In this document: positions 46,683 to 57,925 of the stretch, one piece after another
How the letters are laid out: every line of letters starts with the position of its first letter
How positions within the stretch are numbered: position 1 is the stretch's first letter
NCBI RefSeq assembly: GCF_000423225.1
Contig: NZ_AUHO01000006.1
Location: 1-64,000 of the forward strand
Reading direction: 5' to 3'
From: Kaistia adipata DSM 17808
GTDB lineage: Bacteria > Pseudomonadota > Alphaproteobacteria > Rhizobiales > Kaistiaceae
DNA: 64,000 nt
Position numbers and translations under genes: made by a program
The notes under the pieces: model-generated
Told to the model about the DNA's origin: nothing
The model's input: the letters and a program-made list of their open reading frames with translations, nothing else
Databases searched by the model: none

Positions 46683-47254
46683 GCGGAACCTCCGGCACCC
46701 AGGTCGCGGAGCGGCCGAAGGGCCTCGTGGACGCCTCCGGGCGTCCGATCGGTCATTCCGATCCCTTTTTCATGGACGTCAACGCCGAGCTGGCTGACAA
46801 GGGCTTCTTCGTCGCCGCCGCGTCCGACCTGATCACCTGGGCCCGCACGGGCTCGCTGATGTGGATGCAGTTCGGCCTGGCCTGCTGCGCCGTCGAGGGC
46901 CTGATGCAGGTCTCCGGCCCGCGCTACGATCTCGAGCGCTTCGGCGTCGCGCCGCGCGGTTCGCCGCGGCAGTCCGACGTGATGATCGTCGCCGGCACGC
47001 TGACCAACAAGATGGCCCCGGCGCTCCGCAAGGTCTACGACCAGATGCCGGAGCCGCGTTACGTCATCTCGATGGGCAGCTGCGCCAATGGCGGCGGCTA
47101 CTATCACTATTCCTATTCTGTGGTGCGCGGCTGCGATCGCGTGGTTCCCGTCGACATCTATGTCCCGGGCTGCCCGCCGACGGCTGAAGCGCTGCTCTAC
47201 GGCGTTCTGCTTCTGCAGAAGAAGATCCGCCGCACCGGCACCATCGAGCGCTGA
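46673..47254 (+). CDS. nuoB: NADH-quinone oxidoreductase subunit B
   Basis: The 193-residue subunit carries cluster N2, the last iron-sulfur centre before quinone. Ligands are visible: the double Cys in [11 protein letters not shown], Cys in [12 protein letters not shown] and Cys in [12 protein letters not shown]. The N-terminal extension ([17 protein letters not shown]) is longer than in E. coli, typical for alphaproteobacteria and mitochondria (PSST). It starts within the end of nuoA and is followed by nuoC after 9 bp. Confidence 0.97.
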   Translation: MGLSGTSGTQVAERPKGLVDASGRPIGHSDPFFMDVNAELADKGFFVAAASDLITWARTGSLMWMQFGLACCAVEGLMQVSGPRYDLERFGVAPRGSPRQSDVMIVAGTLTNKMAPALRKVYDQMPEPRYVISMGSCANGGGYYHYSYSVVRGCDRVVPVDIYVPGCPPTAEALLYGVLLLQKKIRRTGTIER

Positions 47255-47263
47255 AGGCACGGC

Positions 47264-47893
47264 ATGGACGAGACCCTCAAACAGCTGGGCGACTACATCG
47301 TTGCGCACCGTGGCGCCGCCGTGGTGGGCTTTGAAATCGCTTATGGCGAGCTCAATGTCATCGTCGAGCGCGATGCCATCGCCGAATTCGTCAAGTGGCT
47401 CGCCAGCGATCCGAACACAGGCTTCGTGAACCTGGTCGATGTCTGCGGCGTGGACTATCCGCAGCGCGAAGAGCGCTTCGACGTCGTCTATCACCTGATG
47501 AGCCCGACGCGGAACCTGCGCATCCGCTTGAAGGTCATGACCGACGAGAACACGCCGGTGCCGTCGATTACCCCGATCTTGCCGGGTGCCGACTGGTTCG
47601 AGCGTGAAGCCTACGACATGTACGGCATCCTGTTCGTCGGCCATCCCGACCTGCGCCGCCTGCTGACCGACTACGGCTTCGACGGCCATCCGATGCGGAA
47701 GGACTTTCCGCTCACCGGCTATGTCGAGGTGCGCTACGACGACCAGCAGAAGCGCGTCGTCTACGAGCCCGTCCGCCTGACCCAGGAATTCCGCGACTTC
47801 GACTTCCTGTCTCCGTGGGAAGGCCCCGAATACGTGTTGCCGGGTGACGAAAAAGCCGGCGACGCCCCCAAGACCGAACAGAAGTCGAGCTGA
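47264..47893 (+). CDS. nuoC: NADH-quinone oxidoreductase subunit C
   Basis: The 209-residue 30-kDa subunit forms part of the peripheral arm next to NuoD. Family blocks are [37 protein letters not shown] and [21 protein letters not shown], the 30-kDa signature. It is separate from nuoD here, unlike the fused NuoCD of E. coli, as in mitochondria. The C-terminal tail is polar and rich in Lys/Glu. Confidence 0.97.
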   Translation: MDETLKQLGDYIVAHRGAAVVGFEIAYGELNVIVERDAIAEFVKWLASDPNTGFVNLVDVCGVDYPQREERFDVVYHLMSPTRNLRIRLKVMTDENTPVPSITPILPGADWFEREAYDMYGILFVGHPDLRRLLTDYGFDGHPMRKDFPLTGYVEVRYDDQQKRVVYEPVRLTQEFRDFDFLSPWEGPEYVLPGDEKAGDAPKTEQKSS

Positions 47894-47901
47894 GGCCCCC
47901 A

Positions 47902-49092
47902 ATGGCAGAAGCCCAGGTTCGCCCATTCAACATCAACTTCGGCCCGGAGCATCCGTCCGCGCACGGCGTGCTTCGCCTCGTGCTGGAGCTCGATGGCGAG
48001 GTCATCAATCGCGTCGATCCGCATGTCGGCCTGCTGCATCGCGGCACCGAGAAGCTGATCGAACACAAGACCTACCTCCAGGCGGTGCCCTATTTCGATC
48101 GGCTCGACTATGTCGCGCCGATGAATCAGGAGCACGCCTTCGCGCTCGCGGTCGAGAAGCTGCTCGAGATCGAGGTGCCGAAGCGCGGCCAGCTGATCCG
48201 CGTCCTCTATTCCGAGATCGGCCGTCTCCTGTCGCACATCATGAACGTGACGACCTGGGCGATGGACGTCGGCGCGATGACGCCGCCGGTCTGGGGCTTC
48301 GAGGAACGCGAGAAGCTGATGATCTTCTACGAGCGCGCTTCCGGCGCTCGTCTGCACGCGGCCTATGTGCGTCCCGGCGGCGTGCATCAGGACCTGCCGG
48401 AGCAGCTCGTCCGTGACATCGGCGACTTCTGCGATCCGTTCCTGAAGCGGCTCAACGACATCGACCGCCTGGTCACAGGCAACCGCATCTTCAAGCAGCG
48501 CAACGTCAATATCGGCGTCGTGACGCTGGAGCAGGCGTGGAAGTGGGGCTATTCGGGCGTCATGGTGCGTAGCGCCGGCGCGGCCTGGGACCTTCGCCGG
48601 GCCCAGCCCTATGAGTGCTATTCGGAACTCGAGTTCGATATTCCGGTCGGCAATCATGGCGACAACTACGACCGCTTCCTCGTCCGGATGGCCGAGATGC
48701 GCGAGTCGGTCCGGATCATGAAGCAGTGCGTCGCGCGCCTGCTCGGTACCGAGAAGTCGGGGCCCGTCTCCTATACCGACAACAAGATCGTGCCGCCGAA
48801 GCGCGGCGAGATGAAGCGCTCGATGGAAGCGCTCATCCATCACTTCAAGCTCTACACCGAGGGCTATCACGTGCCCGCCGGCGAAGTTTACGCCGCCGTC
48901 GAGGCCCCCAAGGGCGAGTTCGGCGTCTATCTCGTCGCCGACGGCTCGAACAAGCCTTATCGCTGCAAGATCCGCGCTCCCGGTTTCGCGCATCTCCAGT
49001 CGATGGACTTCCTGTGTCGCGGCCACATGCTGGCCGACGTCTCCGCCGTTCTCGGTTCCATCGATATCGTGTTCGGAGAGGTTGACCGCTAA
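47902..49092 (+). CDS. nuoD: NADH-quinone oxidoreductase subunit D
   Basis: The 396-residue 49-kDa subunit forms most of the quinone site with NuoB. The start is [25 protein letters not shown], with [12 protein letters not shown] (the His/Tyr quinone region), [15 protein letters not shown] and the end FGEVDR. It is related to [NiFe] hydrogenase large subunits but lacks their Cys ligands. Length fits the mitochondrial form. Its stop TAA overlaps the nuoE ATG by one base (TAATG). Confidence 0.98.
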   Translation: MAEAQVRPFNINFGPEHPSAHGVLRLVLELDGEVINRVDPHVGLLHRGTEKLIEHKTYLQAVPYFDRLDYVAPMNQEHAFALAVEKLLEIEVPKRGQLIRVLYSEIGRLLSHIMNVTTWAMDVGAMTPPVWGFEEREKLMIFYERASGARLHAAYVRPGGVHQDLPEQLVRDIGDFCDPFLKRLNDIDRLVTGNRIFKQRNVNIGVVTLEQAWKWGYSGVMVRSAGAAWDLRRAQPYECYSELEFDIPVGNHGDNYDRFLVRMAEMRESVRIMKQCVARLLGTEKSGPVSYTDNKIVPPKRGEMKRSMEALIHHFKLYTEGYHVPAGEVYAAVEAPKGEFGVYLVADGSNKPYRCKIRAPGFAHLQSMDFLCRGHMLADVSAVLGSIDIVFGEVDR

Positions 49093-49856
49093 TGTCCGTC
49101 CGTCGTCTCGCATCCGAGCAACCGGCGTCCTTCGCCTTCACGCCGGAAAATCTCACCTGGGCCGAGAAGCAGGTCACGAAGTTCCCGGAGGGCAAGCAGG
49201 CCTCCGCGGTGATCTCGATCCTGTGGCGCGTGCAGGAGCAGGAAGGCTGGGTCTCCGAGCCGTCGATCCGCTGGGTCGGCGAGTTCCTCGACATGCCCTA
49301 TATCCGCGTCCTCGAGGTCGCGACCTTCTACACCATGTTCCTGCTCGCTCCGGTCGGACGCAAGGCGCACATCCAGGTCTGCGGCACGACGCCGTGCATG
49401 ATCCGGGGCGCCGGCAAGCTGATCGAGCTCTGCCGCGAGCGCATCCACGCCGAGCCGCTCCATCCGTCGGCGGATGGCATGCTGTCGTGGGAAGAGGTCG
49501 AGTGCCTCGGCGCCTGCGTCAACGCACCGATGGCGCAGATCGTGCCGGATACCTACGAGGATCTGACGGTCGAGACGCTGGGCAAGCTGATCGACGACCT
49601 CGAGGCTGGCCGCCCGATCAAGCCGGGTCCGCAGATCGATCGCCATCATTCGGCGCCGGTCGGTGGCTTCCGCGCGCTGACGACCCCGGAGCTCTATGAC
49701 GGCTCCATGGTCGGGCAGGGCGCCGGCCTGCAGGCCGCGCGCGAGGCGATCGCCGCCCGCGCCGCCGCGGCCGAGGAGGCAGCGCGTGCCGCCGCCGGCG
49801 AATCCAACCAGGCGAAGCAGGCCGCTCCGGCCGCCGACGCCGCCAAGAAAGAGTAG
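49092..49856 (+). CDS. nuoE: NADH-quinone oxidoreductase subunit E with Ala-rich C-terminal tail
   Basis: The 254-residue 24-kDa subunit holds the [2Fe-2S] cluster N1a. Cys ligands are in [12 protein letters not shown] and [11 protein letters not shown]. The conserved domain runs to about residue 190 ([19 protein letters not shown]). After this there is an Ala/Glu-rich tail, about 60 residues, with [18 protein letters not shown] and [11 protein letters not shown], which E. coli NuoE lacks. Tails of this type occur in several Rhizobiales; its function is unknown. Confidence 0.97.
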   Translation: MSVRRLASEQPASFAFTPENLTWAEKQVTKFPEGKQASAVISILWRVQEQEGWVSEPSIRWVGEFLDMPYIRVLEVATFYTMFLLAPVGRKAHIQVCGTTPCMIRGAGKLIELCRERIHAEPLHPSADGMLSWEEVECLGACVNAPMAQIVPDTYEDLTVETLGKLIDDLEAGRPIKPGPQIDRHHSAPVGGFRALTTPELYDGSMVGQGAGLQAAREAIAARAAAAEEAARAAAGESNQAKQAAPAADAAKKE

Positions 49857-49867
49857 AGGAGCGGACG

Positions 49868-51175
49868 ATGCTTTCGGACAAAGACCGCATCTTCACGAAT
49901 ATCTACGGCCATCACGACTGGGGCCTGCAGGGCGCGCTGAAGCGCGGCTCCTGGGATGGCACCAAGACCATCCTCGAGGCCGGTCGCGACTGGATCGTCG
50001 ATCAGATGAAGGCGTCGGGCCTGCGCGGCCGTGGCGGCGCCGGCTTCCCGACGGGCCTGAAGTGGTCGTTCATGCCCAAGCAGAACGACGGTCGCCCGCA
50101 TTATCTCGTCGTCAACGCCGACGAGTCGGAGCCGGGCACCTGCAAGGATCGCGAGATCCTGCGCCATGATCCGCACCACCTCGTCGAGGGCTGCCTGATC
50201 GCCGGTTTCGCGATGGGCGCCCACGCGGCCTACATCTATGTCCGTGGCGAGTTCATCCGCGAGCGCGAGCATCTGCAGGCCGCCATCGACCAGGCCTATG
50301 AGGCCCGCCTCATCGGCAAGAACAACGTCCATGGCTGGGACATGGACATCTACGTCGCGCATGGCGCCGGCGCCTATATCTGCGGCGAGGAAACCGCGCT
50401 GCTCGAGAGTCTCGAGGGCAAGAAGGGCCAGCCGCGTCTGAAGCCGCCGTTCCCGGCGAATGTCGGCCTCTATGGCTGCCCGACGACCGTCAACAACGTC
50501 GAGAGCATCGCCGTCGCCCCGACCATTCTGCGTCGCGGCCCCAGTTGGTTTTCGTCGATTGGTCGGCCGAACAATGTCGGCACCAAGCTGTTCGGCATCT
50601 CCGGCCATGTGAACACGCCCTGCATCGTCGAAGAGGCGATGGGCATTCCGTTCAAGGAGTTGATCGAGAAGCACGGCGGCGGTATCCGCGGCGGCTGGGA
50701 TAATCTCAAGGCGATCATCCCCGGCGGCGCCTCGTGCCCGATCATCCCGGCCGAGCAGTGCGAAGACCTGATCATGGACTTCGACGGCACCCGCGCCGTG
50801 AAGTCGAGCTTCGGCACGGCCGGCGTGCTCGTGATGGACAAGTCGACCGACGTCATCCGCGCCATCGCCCGCATTGCTTACTTCTTCAAGCATGAGAGCT
50901 GCGGCCAGTGCACGCCGTGCCGCGAAGGCACCGGCTGGATGTGGCGCGTCATCGACCGCATGGCGCGCGGCGAAGCCGAGAAGCGCGAAATCGACATGCT
51001 TCTCCAGGTGACGACCCAGGTCGAGGGTCACACGATCTGCGCGCTCGGCGATGCCGCCGCCTGGCCCATCCAGGGCCTGATCCGGCATTTCCGGCACGAG
51101 ATCGAGGAGCGCATCGACCTCTATTCCCGCAATCCCCGGCCGCTCGAGCGGCAGATGCTGGAAGCGGCGGAGTAA
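49868..51175 (+). CDS. nuoF: NADH-quinone oxidoreductase subunit F
   Basis: The 435-residue flavin subunit takes electrons from NADH. The NADH-binding glycine loop is [13 protein letters not shown], the FMN region includes [14 protein letters not shown], and the [4Fe-4S] cluster N3 ligands are in [13 protein letters not shown], with a fourth Cys in [10 protein letters not shown]. The start at 49868 follows nuoE by 11 bp. Length and motifs fit the 51-kDa mitochondrial form. Confidence 0.98.
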   Translation: MLSDKDRIFTNIYGHHDWGLQGALKRGSWDGTKTILEAGRDWIVDQMKASGLRGRGGAGFPTGLKWSFMPKQNDGRPHYLVVNADESEPGTCKDREILRHDPHHLVEGCLIAGFAMGAHAAYIYVRGEFIREREHLQAAIDQAYEARLIGKNNVHGWDMDIYVAHGAGAYICGEETALLESLEGKKGQPRLKPPFPANVGLYGCPTTVNNVESIAVAPTILRRGPSWFSSIGRPNNVGTKLFGISGHVNTPCIVEEAMGIPFKELIEKHGGGIRGGWDNLKAIIPGGASCPIIPAEQCEDLIMDFDGTRAVKSSFGTAGVLVMDKSTDVIRAIARIAYFFKHESCGQCTPCREGTGWMWRVIDRMARGEAEKREIDMLLQVTTQVEGHTICALGDAAAWPIQGLIRHFRHEIEERIDLYSRNPRPLERQMLEAAE

Positions 51176-51178
51176 ATC

Positions 51179-53272
51179 ATGGCCAAGATCATCGTTGACG
51201 GCATCGAAGTCGACGTTCCGCCGGACTATACGCTGCTGCAGGCGGCGGAAGCCGCCGGTGCCGAGGTGCCGCGCTTCTGCTTCCACGAGCGTCTGTCGAT
51301 CGCCGGCAATTGCCGCATGTGCCTGGTCGAGGTGAAGGGTGGTCCGCCGAAGCCGACCGCCTCCTGCGCGATGAACGTGCGCGACCTGCGTCCGGGCCCG
51401 AACGGCGAGCCGCCGGTCATGCTGACCAACTCGCCGATGGTGAAGAAGGCCCGCGAGGGTGTGATGGAGTTCCTGCTGATCAACCATCCGCTCGACTGCC
51501 CGATCTGCGATCAGGGCGGCGAGTGCGATCTGCAGGACCAGGCCATGGCCTACGGCGTCGACAAGAACCGTTTCGCCGAGAACAAGCGCGCCGTCGAGGA
51601 CAAGTATATCGGCCCGCTCGTCAAGACCGTGATGAACCGCTGCATCCATTGCACGCGTTGCGTCCGCTTCACGACGGAAGTCGCCGGCATCTCCGAGCTC
51701 GGCCTGATCGGCCGTGGCGAGGACGCCGAGATCACGACCTATCTCGAGAAGGCTCTGTCGTCGGAGCTGCAGGGTAACGTCATCGACCTCTGCCCGGTCG
51801 GCGCGCTGACCTCGAAGCCGTTCGCCTTCACGGCGCGTCCGTGGGAACTGAACAAGACCGAGTCGATCGACGTCATGGACGCGGTCGGTTCGAACATCCG
51901 CGTCGACGTGCGCGGCCGCGAAGTGATGCGCGTGCTGCCCCGCCTCAACGAGGCGGTCAACGAGGAGTGGATCTCCGACAAGACGCGCTTCATCTGGGAC
52001 GGCCTGCGCACGCAGCGTCTCGACCGTCCGTATCTGCGCGTCGACGGCCGCCTGAAGGCCGTGTCGTGGGGCGAGGCCTTCGCGGCGATCGCGGCCAAGG
52101 TGTCGTCGACCAGCGGTTCGAAGATCGGCGCCATCGCCGGTGACCTCGCCGCCGTCGAGGAAATGTACGCCCTGAAGGCGCTGATCGGCGCCCTGGGGTC
52201 GGCCAATCTCGACGCGCGGCAGGATCGCGCCGCGCTCGACCCGTCGCTCGGCCGCGCCAGCTATCTGTTCAACCCGACCATCGCCGGCATCGAGCAGGCA
52301 GATGCGATCCTGATCGTCGGCGCCAATCCGCGCAAGGAAGCCTCCGTCCTGAACGCGCGCATCCGCAAGCGCTGGCGCGCCGGCGGCGTCAAGATCGGCG
52401 TCATCGGCGAGGCGGTCGACCTGACCTACCCGCATGACTATCTCGGCGCCGGCCCGGAAACGCTGGCCGAGATTGCGGCCGGCAAGGGCGCCTTCGGCGA
52501 GATCCTCGCCAACGCCAAGCGGCCGATCGTCATCGTCGGCCAGGGCGCGCTCGCCCGCGAGGACGGCAAGGCCGTGCTCGCCACGGCGGCAGCCATTGCG
52601 GCGGCTCCCGGTCGCGACGAGGGCTGGAACGGCCTGGCCGTTCTGCACAACGCCGCTTCGCGCGTCGGCGCGCTCGACATCGGCTTCGTCCCGGCTGCGG
52701 GCGGCCTCGACACCGCCGGCATGATCGATGCGGCGGGGCAGGGCGCGCTCGACGTGCTCTTCCTGCTCGGCGCGGACGAGATCGACACGACGCGTCTCGG
52801 CTCGGCCTTCGTGGTCTATATCGGCACGCATGGCGATGCCGGCGCCCACCGCGCCGACGTCATCCTGCCGGCTGCCGCCTATACCGAGAAGTCGGGCACC
52901 TACGTCAATACCGAGGGCCGCGTCCAGGTCGCGCACCGCGCCGGCTTCCCGCCGGGCGACGCCCGCGAGGACTGGGCGATCCTGCGCGCCCTGTCGGACG
53001 TCGTCGGCCATCGTCTGCCGTTCGACTCGCTCGGTGAACTGCGCAAGGCGCTCTACGCCACGCATCCGCATCTCGCGGCGGTCGACACGATCCGCCCCGG
53101 CGACATCGCCGACGTCGCGGCGCTCGCCTCGGCGGGCGGTCAGCTCGGAAAGGCGGCCTTCGTCAATCCGATCCATGATTTCTATCTGACCAACCCGATC
53201 GCCCGCGCTTCCGCCACCATGGCGGAGTGCTCGGCGCTCGCGGCCGGCCAGATTGCCGCTGCTGCGGAGTGA
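51179..53272 (+). CDS. nuoG: NADH-quinone oxidoreductase subunit G
   Basis: The 697-residue 75-kDa subunit carries several clusters. Cys ligands of the N-terminal [2Fe-2S] N1b cluster are in [16 protein letters not shown]5 in [14 protein letters not shown] (with one His ligand) and N4 in CIHCTRC and CPVGAL. The rest is a molybdopterin-oxidoreductase-like domain without cofactor. The N7 ligands of E. coli are not visible. Start at 51179 is 3 bp after nuoF stop. The length matches alphaproteobacterial and mitochondrial forms, shorter than E. coli NuoG. Confidence 0.97.
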   Translation: MAKIIVDGIEVDVPPDYTLLQAAEAAGAEVPRFCFHERLSIAGNCRMCLVEVKGGPPKPTASCAMNVRDLRPGPNGEPPVMLTNSPMVKKAREGVMEFLLINHPLDCPICDQGGECDLQDQAMAYGVDKNRFAENKRAVEDKYIGPLVKTVMNRCIHCTRCVRFTTEVAGISELGLIGRGEDAEITTYLEKALSSELQGNVIDLCPVGALTSKPFAFTARPWELNKTESIDVMDAVGSNIRVDVRGREVMRVLPRLNEAVNEEWISDKTRFIWDGLRTQRLDRPYLRVDGRLKAVSWGEAFAAIAAKVSSTSGSKIGAIAGDLAAVEEMYALKALIGALGSANLDARQDRAALDPSLGRASYLFNPTIAGIEQADAILIVGANPRKEASVLNARIRKRWRAGGVKIGVIGEAVDLTYPHDYLGAGPETLAEIAAGKGAFGEILANAKRPIVIVGQGALAREDGKAVLATAAAIAAAPGRDEGWNGLAVLHNAASRVGALDIGFVPAAGGLDTAGMIDAAGQGALDVLFLLGADEIDTTRLGSAFVVYIGTHGDAGAHRADVILPAAAYTEKSGTYVNTEGRVQVAHRAGFPPGDAREDWAILRALSDVVGHRLPFDSLGELRKALYATHPHLAAVDTIRPGDIADVAALASAGGQLGKAAFVNPIHDFYLTNPIARASATMAECSALAAGQIAAAAE

Positions 53273-53279
53273 GGCGGGA

Positions 53280-54326
53280 ATGAACGGCTTCGTCGAAAAC
53301 TACCTCATCCCCGGCGCGATCATCGTCGGCCAGAGCCTGCTGCTGCTCGTCCTGCTCCTGGTGTCGATCGCCTTCATCCTGCTGGCCGACCGCAAGATCT
53401 GGGCCGCCGTCCAGATCCGCCGTGGTCCGAACGTCGTCGGTCCCTTCGGCCTGCTGCAGTCCTTCGCCGACCTTCTCAAGTTCATCCTGAAGGAGCCGGT
53501 GATCCCGGCCGGAGCCAACAAGGGCCTGTTCCTGCTGGCGCCGCTCGTCACCGTGTCGCTGGCGCTCGCCGGCTGGGCGGTGATCCCGTTCAATGCGGGC
53601 TGGGTGGTCGCCAACATCAATGTCGGCGTTCTCTACCTGCTGGCGATCTCGTCGCTCGGCGTCTACGGCATCATCATGGGCGGCTGGGCTTCGAACTCGA
53701 AGTACCCGTTCCTGTCGTCGCTGCGCGCGGCGGCGCAGATGGTGTCCTACGAAGTCTCGATCGGCTTCGTGATCGTCACCGTGCTGCTCTGCGTCGGCTC
53801 GCTCAACCTGTCCGACATCGTGATGTCGCAGCAGGACGGCCTTGGCACCCGCCTCGGCCTGCCGGGCAGCTTCCTCGACTGGCATTGGCTCGCGCTGCTG
53901 CCGATGTTCGTCATCTTCTTCATCTCGGCGCTCGCCGAGACGAACCGCCCGCCCTTCGACCTCGCCGAGGCGGAGTCGGAGCTCGTCGCCGGCTTCATGA
54001 CCGAGTATGGCTCGACGCCGTACATGATGTTCATGCTCGGCGAATACGCGTCGATCTGCCTGATGTGCGCGATGACGACGATCCTGTTCCTCGGGGGCTG
54101 GTTGCCGCCGGTGGACATCGCGCCCTTCACCTGGGTGCCGGGCATCGTCTGGTTCGTGTTGAAGGCACTCATGGTCTTCTTCATGTTCGCCATGGCGAAG
54201 GCTATCGTCCCGCGCTACCGCTATGACCAGCTGATGCGGCTGGGCTGGAAAGTATTCCTGCCGATCTCGCTGTTCATGGTCGTTCTGGTGGCCGCCGTTC
54301 TGCAGATTATGGGGTGGGCACCGTGA
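53280..54326 (+). CDS. nuoH: NADH-quinone oxidoreductase subunit H
   Basis: The 348-residue membrane subunit (ND1) joins the peripheral and membrane arms and lines the quinone entry. It has eight helices; [22 protein letters not shown] and [20 protein letters not shown] are the classical ND1 signatures, with conserved acidic residues in both. It starts at 53280 after a GAGGCGGG site. Stop and nuoI start overlap (TGATG). Confidence 0.98.
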   Translation: MNGFVENYLIPGAIIVGQSLLLLVLLLVSIAFILLADRKIWAAVQIRRGPNVVGPFGLLQSFADLLKFILKEPVIPAGANKGLFLLAPLVTVSLALAGWAVIPFNAGWVVANINVGVLYLLAISSLGVYGIIMGGWASNSKYPFLSSLRAAAQMVSYEVSIGFVIVTVLLCVGSLNLSDIVMSQQDGLGTRLGLPGSFLDWHWLALLPMFVIFFISALAETNRPPFDLAEAESELVAGFMTEYGSTPYMMFMLGEYASICLMCAMTTILFLGGWLPPVDIAPFTWVPGIVWFVLKALMVFFMFAMAKAIVPRYRYDQLMRLGWKVFLPISLFMVVLVAAVLQIMGWAP

Positions 54327-54814
54327 TGCGCCTCGACCAGACCGCCAAGTCGATCTTCCTGTCGGAGTTCGTCTCCGCCTTCCTCCTCGCGATGCGGTAT
54401 TTCTTCTCGCCCAAGACGACGGTGAACTACCCGTTCGAGAAGGGCGCGGTCAGCCCGCGCTTCCGCGGCGAGCATGCGCTGCGGCGGTATCCGAACGGCG
54501 AGGAACGCTGCATCGCGTGCAAGCTCTGCGAGGCGATCTGCCCGGCGCAGGCGATCACCATCGAGGCCGGCCCGCGGCGCAACGACGGCACCCGCCGCAC
54601 GACGCGCTACGACATCGACATGGTGAAGTGCATCTATTGCGGGTTCTGCCAGGAGGCCTGCCCGGTCGACGCCATCGTCGAGGGGCCGAACTTCGAATTC
54701 GCGACGGAGACGCGCGAGGAGCTCTACTACGACAAGGAAAAGCTCCTGGCGAATGGCGACCGTTGGGAGCGCGAGATCGCGCAGAATATCAGCATGGACG
54801 CCCCCTACCGCTAG
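54326..54814 (+). CDS. nuoI: NADH-quinone oxidoreductase subunit I
   Basis: This 162-residue subunit (TYKY) holds two [4Fe-4S] clusters, N6a and N6b. Ligand groups are [12 protein letters not shown] and [12 protein letters not shown], the usual C-x2-C-x2-C-x3-C-P pairs. The N-terminal amphipathic helix [16 protein letters not shown] fixes it to the membrane. It starts at 54326 with ATG in the nuoH stop; a GTG four codons earlier is less likely. Confidence 0.98.
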   Translation: MRLDQTAKSIFLSEFVSAFLLAMRYFFSPKTTVNYPFEKGAVSPRFRGEHALRRYPNGEERCIACKLCEAICPAQAITIEAGPRRNDGTRRTTRYDIDMVKCIYCGFCQEACPVDAIVEGPNFEFATETREELYYDKEKLLANGDRWEREIAQNISMDAPYR

Positions 54815-54883
54815 GCGGGGTGTGGTTGTGACGCAAATTGGGAGGGACGCCGCGGTCAGCCGCGCTGTCCAAGGGCTCGGATC

Positions 54884-55492
54884 ATGATCCTGCAGACCAT
54901 CTTTTTCTATCTGTTCTCGGCCATCGTCATCGCGTCCGCGCTGATGGTGATCTCGTCGCGCAACCCCGTGCACTCCGTGCTCTTCCTCATCCTCGCCTTC
55001 TTCAACGCCGCCGGCCTCTTCGTGATGCTCGGCGCGGAGTTCCTGGCGATGATGCTGGTCGTCGTCTATGTCGGCGCGGTCGCGGTCCTGTTCCTGTTCG
55101 TCGTCATGATGCTGGACGTCGATTTCACGGAGCTGCGCCAGGGCTTCCTGCAGTATCTGCCGGTCGGCGCGCTGATCGGCATCGTCCTGCTCGCCGAGCT
55201 GCTGATCGTGCTGAGCGGCTGGGTGTTCGCGCCCGACGTGCTCGCCAATCCGGTCCGTCCGATCCCCGAGCTGAACCAGCTGACCAATACCGAAGCGATC
55301 GGGCGGCTGCTCTACACCGACTACATCTTCTTCTTCCAGACGGCCGGCTTCGTCCTGCTGGTCGCGATGATCGGCGCCATCGTGCTGACGCTGCGCCACA
55401 AGCCGCGCGTCAAGCGCCAGGTCATCGCCGATCAGGTCGGCCGGTCGCAGAAGGTCGAATTGCACTCCGTTGAGCCCGGCAAGGGCATCTGA
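54884..55492 (+). CDS. nuoJ: NADH-quinone oxidoreductase subunit J
   Basis: The 202-residue membrane subunit (ND6) has five helices. The conserved third helix holds [19 protein letters not shown], with its characteristic pi-bulge Tyr/Gly. It begins [21 protein letters not shown]. The 69-bp gap after nuoI is the largest in the first part of the operon and holds no gene. The C-terminus is polar and positively charged. Confidence 0.96.
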   Translation: MILQTIFFYLFSAIVIASALMVISSRNPVHSVLFLILAFFNAAGLFVMLGAEFLAMMLVVVYVGAVAVLFLFVVMMLDVDFTELRQGFLQYLPVGALIGIVLLAELLIVLSGWVFAPDVLANPVRPIPELNQLTNTEAIGRLLYTDYIFFFQTAGFVLLVAMIGAIVLTLRHKPRVKRQVIADQVGRSQKVELHSVEPGKGI

Positions 55493-55513
55493 GGGAGAGA
55501 CGAGGAAAACACC

Positions 55514-55822
55514 ATGGCTATCGGTCTCTCTCACTACCTTGCCGTCGCGGCGATCCTGTTCACGCTCGGCGTGTTCGGCATCTTCATCAACCGCAAGAAC
55601 GTCATCGTCATCCTGATGTCGGTCGAGCTGATCCTGCTCTCGGTCAACCTCAACCTGGTGACGTTTTCGTCCTTCCTCGGCGACCTCGTCGGTCAGATCT
55701 TCGCGCTGCTGGTTCTCACCGTCGCGGCAGCGGAGGCGGCCATCGGCCTCGCCATTCTCGTCGTCTTCTTCCGCAACCGCGGCTCCATCGCGGTCGAAGA
55801 CATCAACATGATGAAGGGCTGA
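55514..55822 (+). CDS. nuoK: NADH-quinone oxidoreductase subunit K
   Basis: The 102-residue subunit (ND4L) has three helices. Conserved Glu residues sit in [17 protein letters not shown] (helix 2) and [19 protein letters not shown] (helix 3), part of the proton path between antiporter modules. The start [19 protein letters not shown] is typical. It lies 21 bp after nuoJ and 8 bp before nuoL. Confidence 0.98.
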   Translation: MAIGLSHYLAVAAILFTLGVFGIFINRKNVIVILMSVELILLSVNLNLVTFSSFLGDLVGQIFALLVLTVAAAEAAIGLAILVVFFRNRGSIAVEDINMMKG

Positions 55823-55830
55823 GGCCTGCC

Positions 55831-57915
55831 ATGTATTCAGCCATCGTCTTTCTCCCTCTGATCGGCGCGCTCATCGCCGGCGTCATCGCGCTTTCGGGCA
55901 GCTACCGCGCCGCCATGGTCGGCGCGCCGAAGGAAAGCCTCGCCGACGCGCATGGTCATGACGCGCACGGCCATGCCGATCATCACCACGATGACCACGG
56001 CCACGGCCACGACGACCATGGTCATGGGGATCATGGTCATCACGCCGCGGCCCCGGGCTCGCGCCCGGCGGAGCTGATCACCACTGGCCTGCTGCTGGTT
56101 TCGGCGGTCCTGTCCTGGATCGCGTTCCTGACGATCGGCTCGCCGGAAGGCGAGACAGTTCGGGTCAAGGTGCTGCCCTGGGTCGCCTCGGGCACGCTGA
56201 CCTTCGACTGGGCGCTGCGCATCGACACGCTGACCGCGATGATGCTGGTCGTCGTCACCTCGGTGTCGTCGCTCGTGCACCTCTACTCGATCGGCTACAT
56301 GAGCCACGACGAGCACCGGCCGCGCTTCTTCGCCTACCTGTCGCTCTTCACCTTCGCCATGCTGATGCTGGTGACGTCGGACAACCTGTTCCAGATGTTC
56401 TTCGGCTGGGAAGGCGTGGGTCTCGCGTCCTACCTGCTGATCGGCTTCTGGTTCAAGCGCCCGTCGGCCAATGCCGCCGCGATCAAGGCGTTCGTCGTCA
56501 ACCGCGTTGGCGACTTCGGCTTCGCGCTCGGCATCTTCGCGATCTTCGTGATGTTCGGCTCGGTCGATTTCGAGACCATCTTCGCCAACACGAGCAGCGT
56601 CGCCGGCCAGACGATCCACTTCCTGTCGTGGGATCTCGACGCCCTCACGGTGATCTGCATCCTCCTGTTCATTGGCGCGATGGGCAAGTCGGCGCAGTTC
56701 CTGCTGCATACCTGGCTGCCGGACGCAATGGAGGGCCCGACGCCCGTCTCCGCGCTCATCCATGCCGCCACCATGGTGACCGCCGGCGTGTTCATGGTCG
56801 CCCGCATGTCGCCGCTGTTCGAGCTGGCGCCGACCGCGCTGACGGTCGTCACCTTCTTCGGCGCGACCACGGCGTTCTTCGCCGCGACCGTCGGCCTGGT
56901 GCAGAACGACATCAAGCGCGTCATCGCCTATTCGACGTGTTCGCAGCTTGGCTACATGTTCGTCGCGCTCGGCGTCGGCGCCTATGGCGCGGGCGTGTTC
57001 CACCTGTTCACGCACGCCTTCTTCAAGGCGCTCCTGTTCCTCGGTGCCGGCTCGGTGATCCACGCCGTCTCGGGCGAGCAGGACATGCGCAAGATGGGCG
57101 GCCTGTGGAAGAAGATCCCGGTCACCTACTGGACGATGATGATCGGCACGCTGGCGCTGACCGGCTTCCCGCTGACGGCTGGCTACTACTCCAAGGACGC
57201 CATCATCGAGAGCGCCTTCGTCGCCCACAACGCCTTCTCCGGCTATGCCTTCGTGCTGGTCGTGGCAGCCGCGCTGATGACGTCGTTCTACTCCTGGCGC
57301 CTGGTGTTCATGACCTTCCACGGCAAGCCGCGCGCTTCGGAAGAGGTGATGAGCCACGTGCACGAGTCGCCGCTGGTGATGACCATCCCGCTCTATGCAC
57401 TGTCGATCGGCGCGATCTTCGCCGGCATGGTTTTCGCGAACCAGTTCATCGGCGAAGGCTACGACCAGTTCTGGAAGGGCGCGCTCTTCACCGGACCCGA
57501 GAACCACATCCTGCACGAGATCCACGGCGTGCCGGCCCTCGTGAAGTACTCGCCCTTCATCATGATGGTGATCGGCTTCCTGGTGGCCTACTGGTTCTAC
57601 ATCCGCTCGCCCGAGACGCCGAAGCGCCTCGCGGCCGAGCAGCCGGTGCTCTACCGCTTCCTGCTCAACAAGTGGTACTTCGACGAGATCTACGACTTCC
57701 TGTTTGTGCGCCCCGCCAAGTGGCTTGGCCGCTTCCTCTGGAAGAAGGGCGATGGCTGGCTGATCGACGGGTTCGGTCCCGACGGCATCTCGGCGCGCGT
57801 CGTCGATGTCACCAACCGGGTTGTCCGGCTGCAGTCCGGCTACGTGTACCACTATGCCTTTGCCATGCTGATCGGCGTCGCTGCGCTGGTCACCTGGATG
57901 ATGTTTGCGGGTTGA
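55831..57915 (+). CDS. nuoL: NADH-quinone oxidoreductase subunit L with His-rich insert
   Basis: The 694-residue proton-pumping subunit (ND5) ends the membrane arm. The antiporter motifs are [18 protein letters not shown] (Glu), [20 protein letters not shown] (Lys, His) and the lateral helix with YYSKDAIIE. An unusual insert in the loop after helix 1, residues 41-71, has 15 His in 31 residues mixed with Asp and Gly (starting [10 protein letters not shown]). E. coli NuoL has no such segment. A metal-binding role is possible but unproven. The rest is normal, with a C-terminal helix [17 protein letters not shown]. Confidence 0.97.
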   Translation: MYSAIVFLPLIGALIAGVIALSGSYRAAMVGAPKESLADAHGHDAHGHADHHHDDHGHGHDDHGHGDHGHHAAAPGSRPAELITTGLLLVSAVLSWIAFLTIGSPEGETVRVKVLPWVASGTLTFDWALRIDTLTAMMLVVVTSVSSLVHLYSIGYMSHDEHRPRFFAYLSLFTFAMLMLVTSDNLFQMFFGWEGVGLASYLLIGFWFKRPSANAAAIKAFVVNRVGDFGFALGIFAIFVMFGSVDFETIFANTSSVAGQTIHFLSWDLDALTVICILLFIGAMGKSAQFLLHTWLPDAMEGPTPVSALIHAATMVTAGVFMVARMSPLFELAPTALTVVTFFGATTAFFAATVGLVQNDIKRVIAYSTCSQLGYMFVALGVGAYGAGVFHLFTHAFFKALLFLGAGSVIHAVSGEQDMRKMGGLWKKIPVTYWTMMIGTLALTGFPLTAGYYSKDAIIESAFVAHNAFSGYAFVLVVAAALMTSFYSWRLVFMTFHGKPRASEEVMSHVHESPLVMTIPLYALSIGAIFAGMVFANQFIGEGYDQFWKGALFTGPENHILHEIHGVPALVKYSPFIMMVIGFLVAYWFYIRSPETPKRLAAEQPVLYRFLLNKWYFDEIYDFLFVRPAKWLGRFLWKKGDGWLIDGFGPDGISARVVDVTNRVVRLQSGYVYHYAFAMLIGVAALVTWMMFAG

Positions 57916-57925
57916 GGGGTTTTAG

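Noticed and set aside
49694-53176. Very long antisense frame across nuoE, nuoF and nuoG
   Set aside because: Same GC effect. The plus strand holds all iron-sulfur and FMN motifs of complex I subunits.
55951-56043. Simple CRISPR-like or tandem repeat at the His-rich part of nuoL
   Set aside because: The repeats are degenerate CAT/GGC/GAC codons inside an intact nuoL frame, not spaced repeats.
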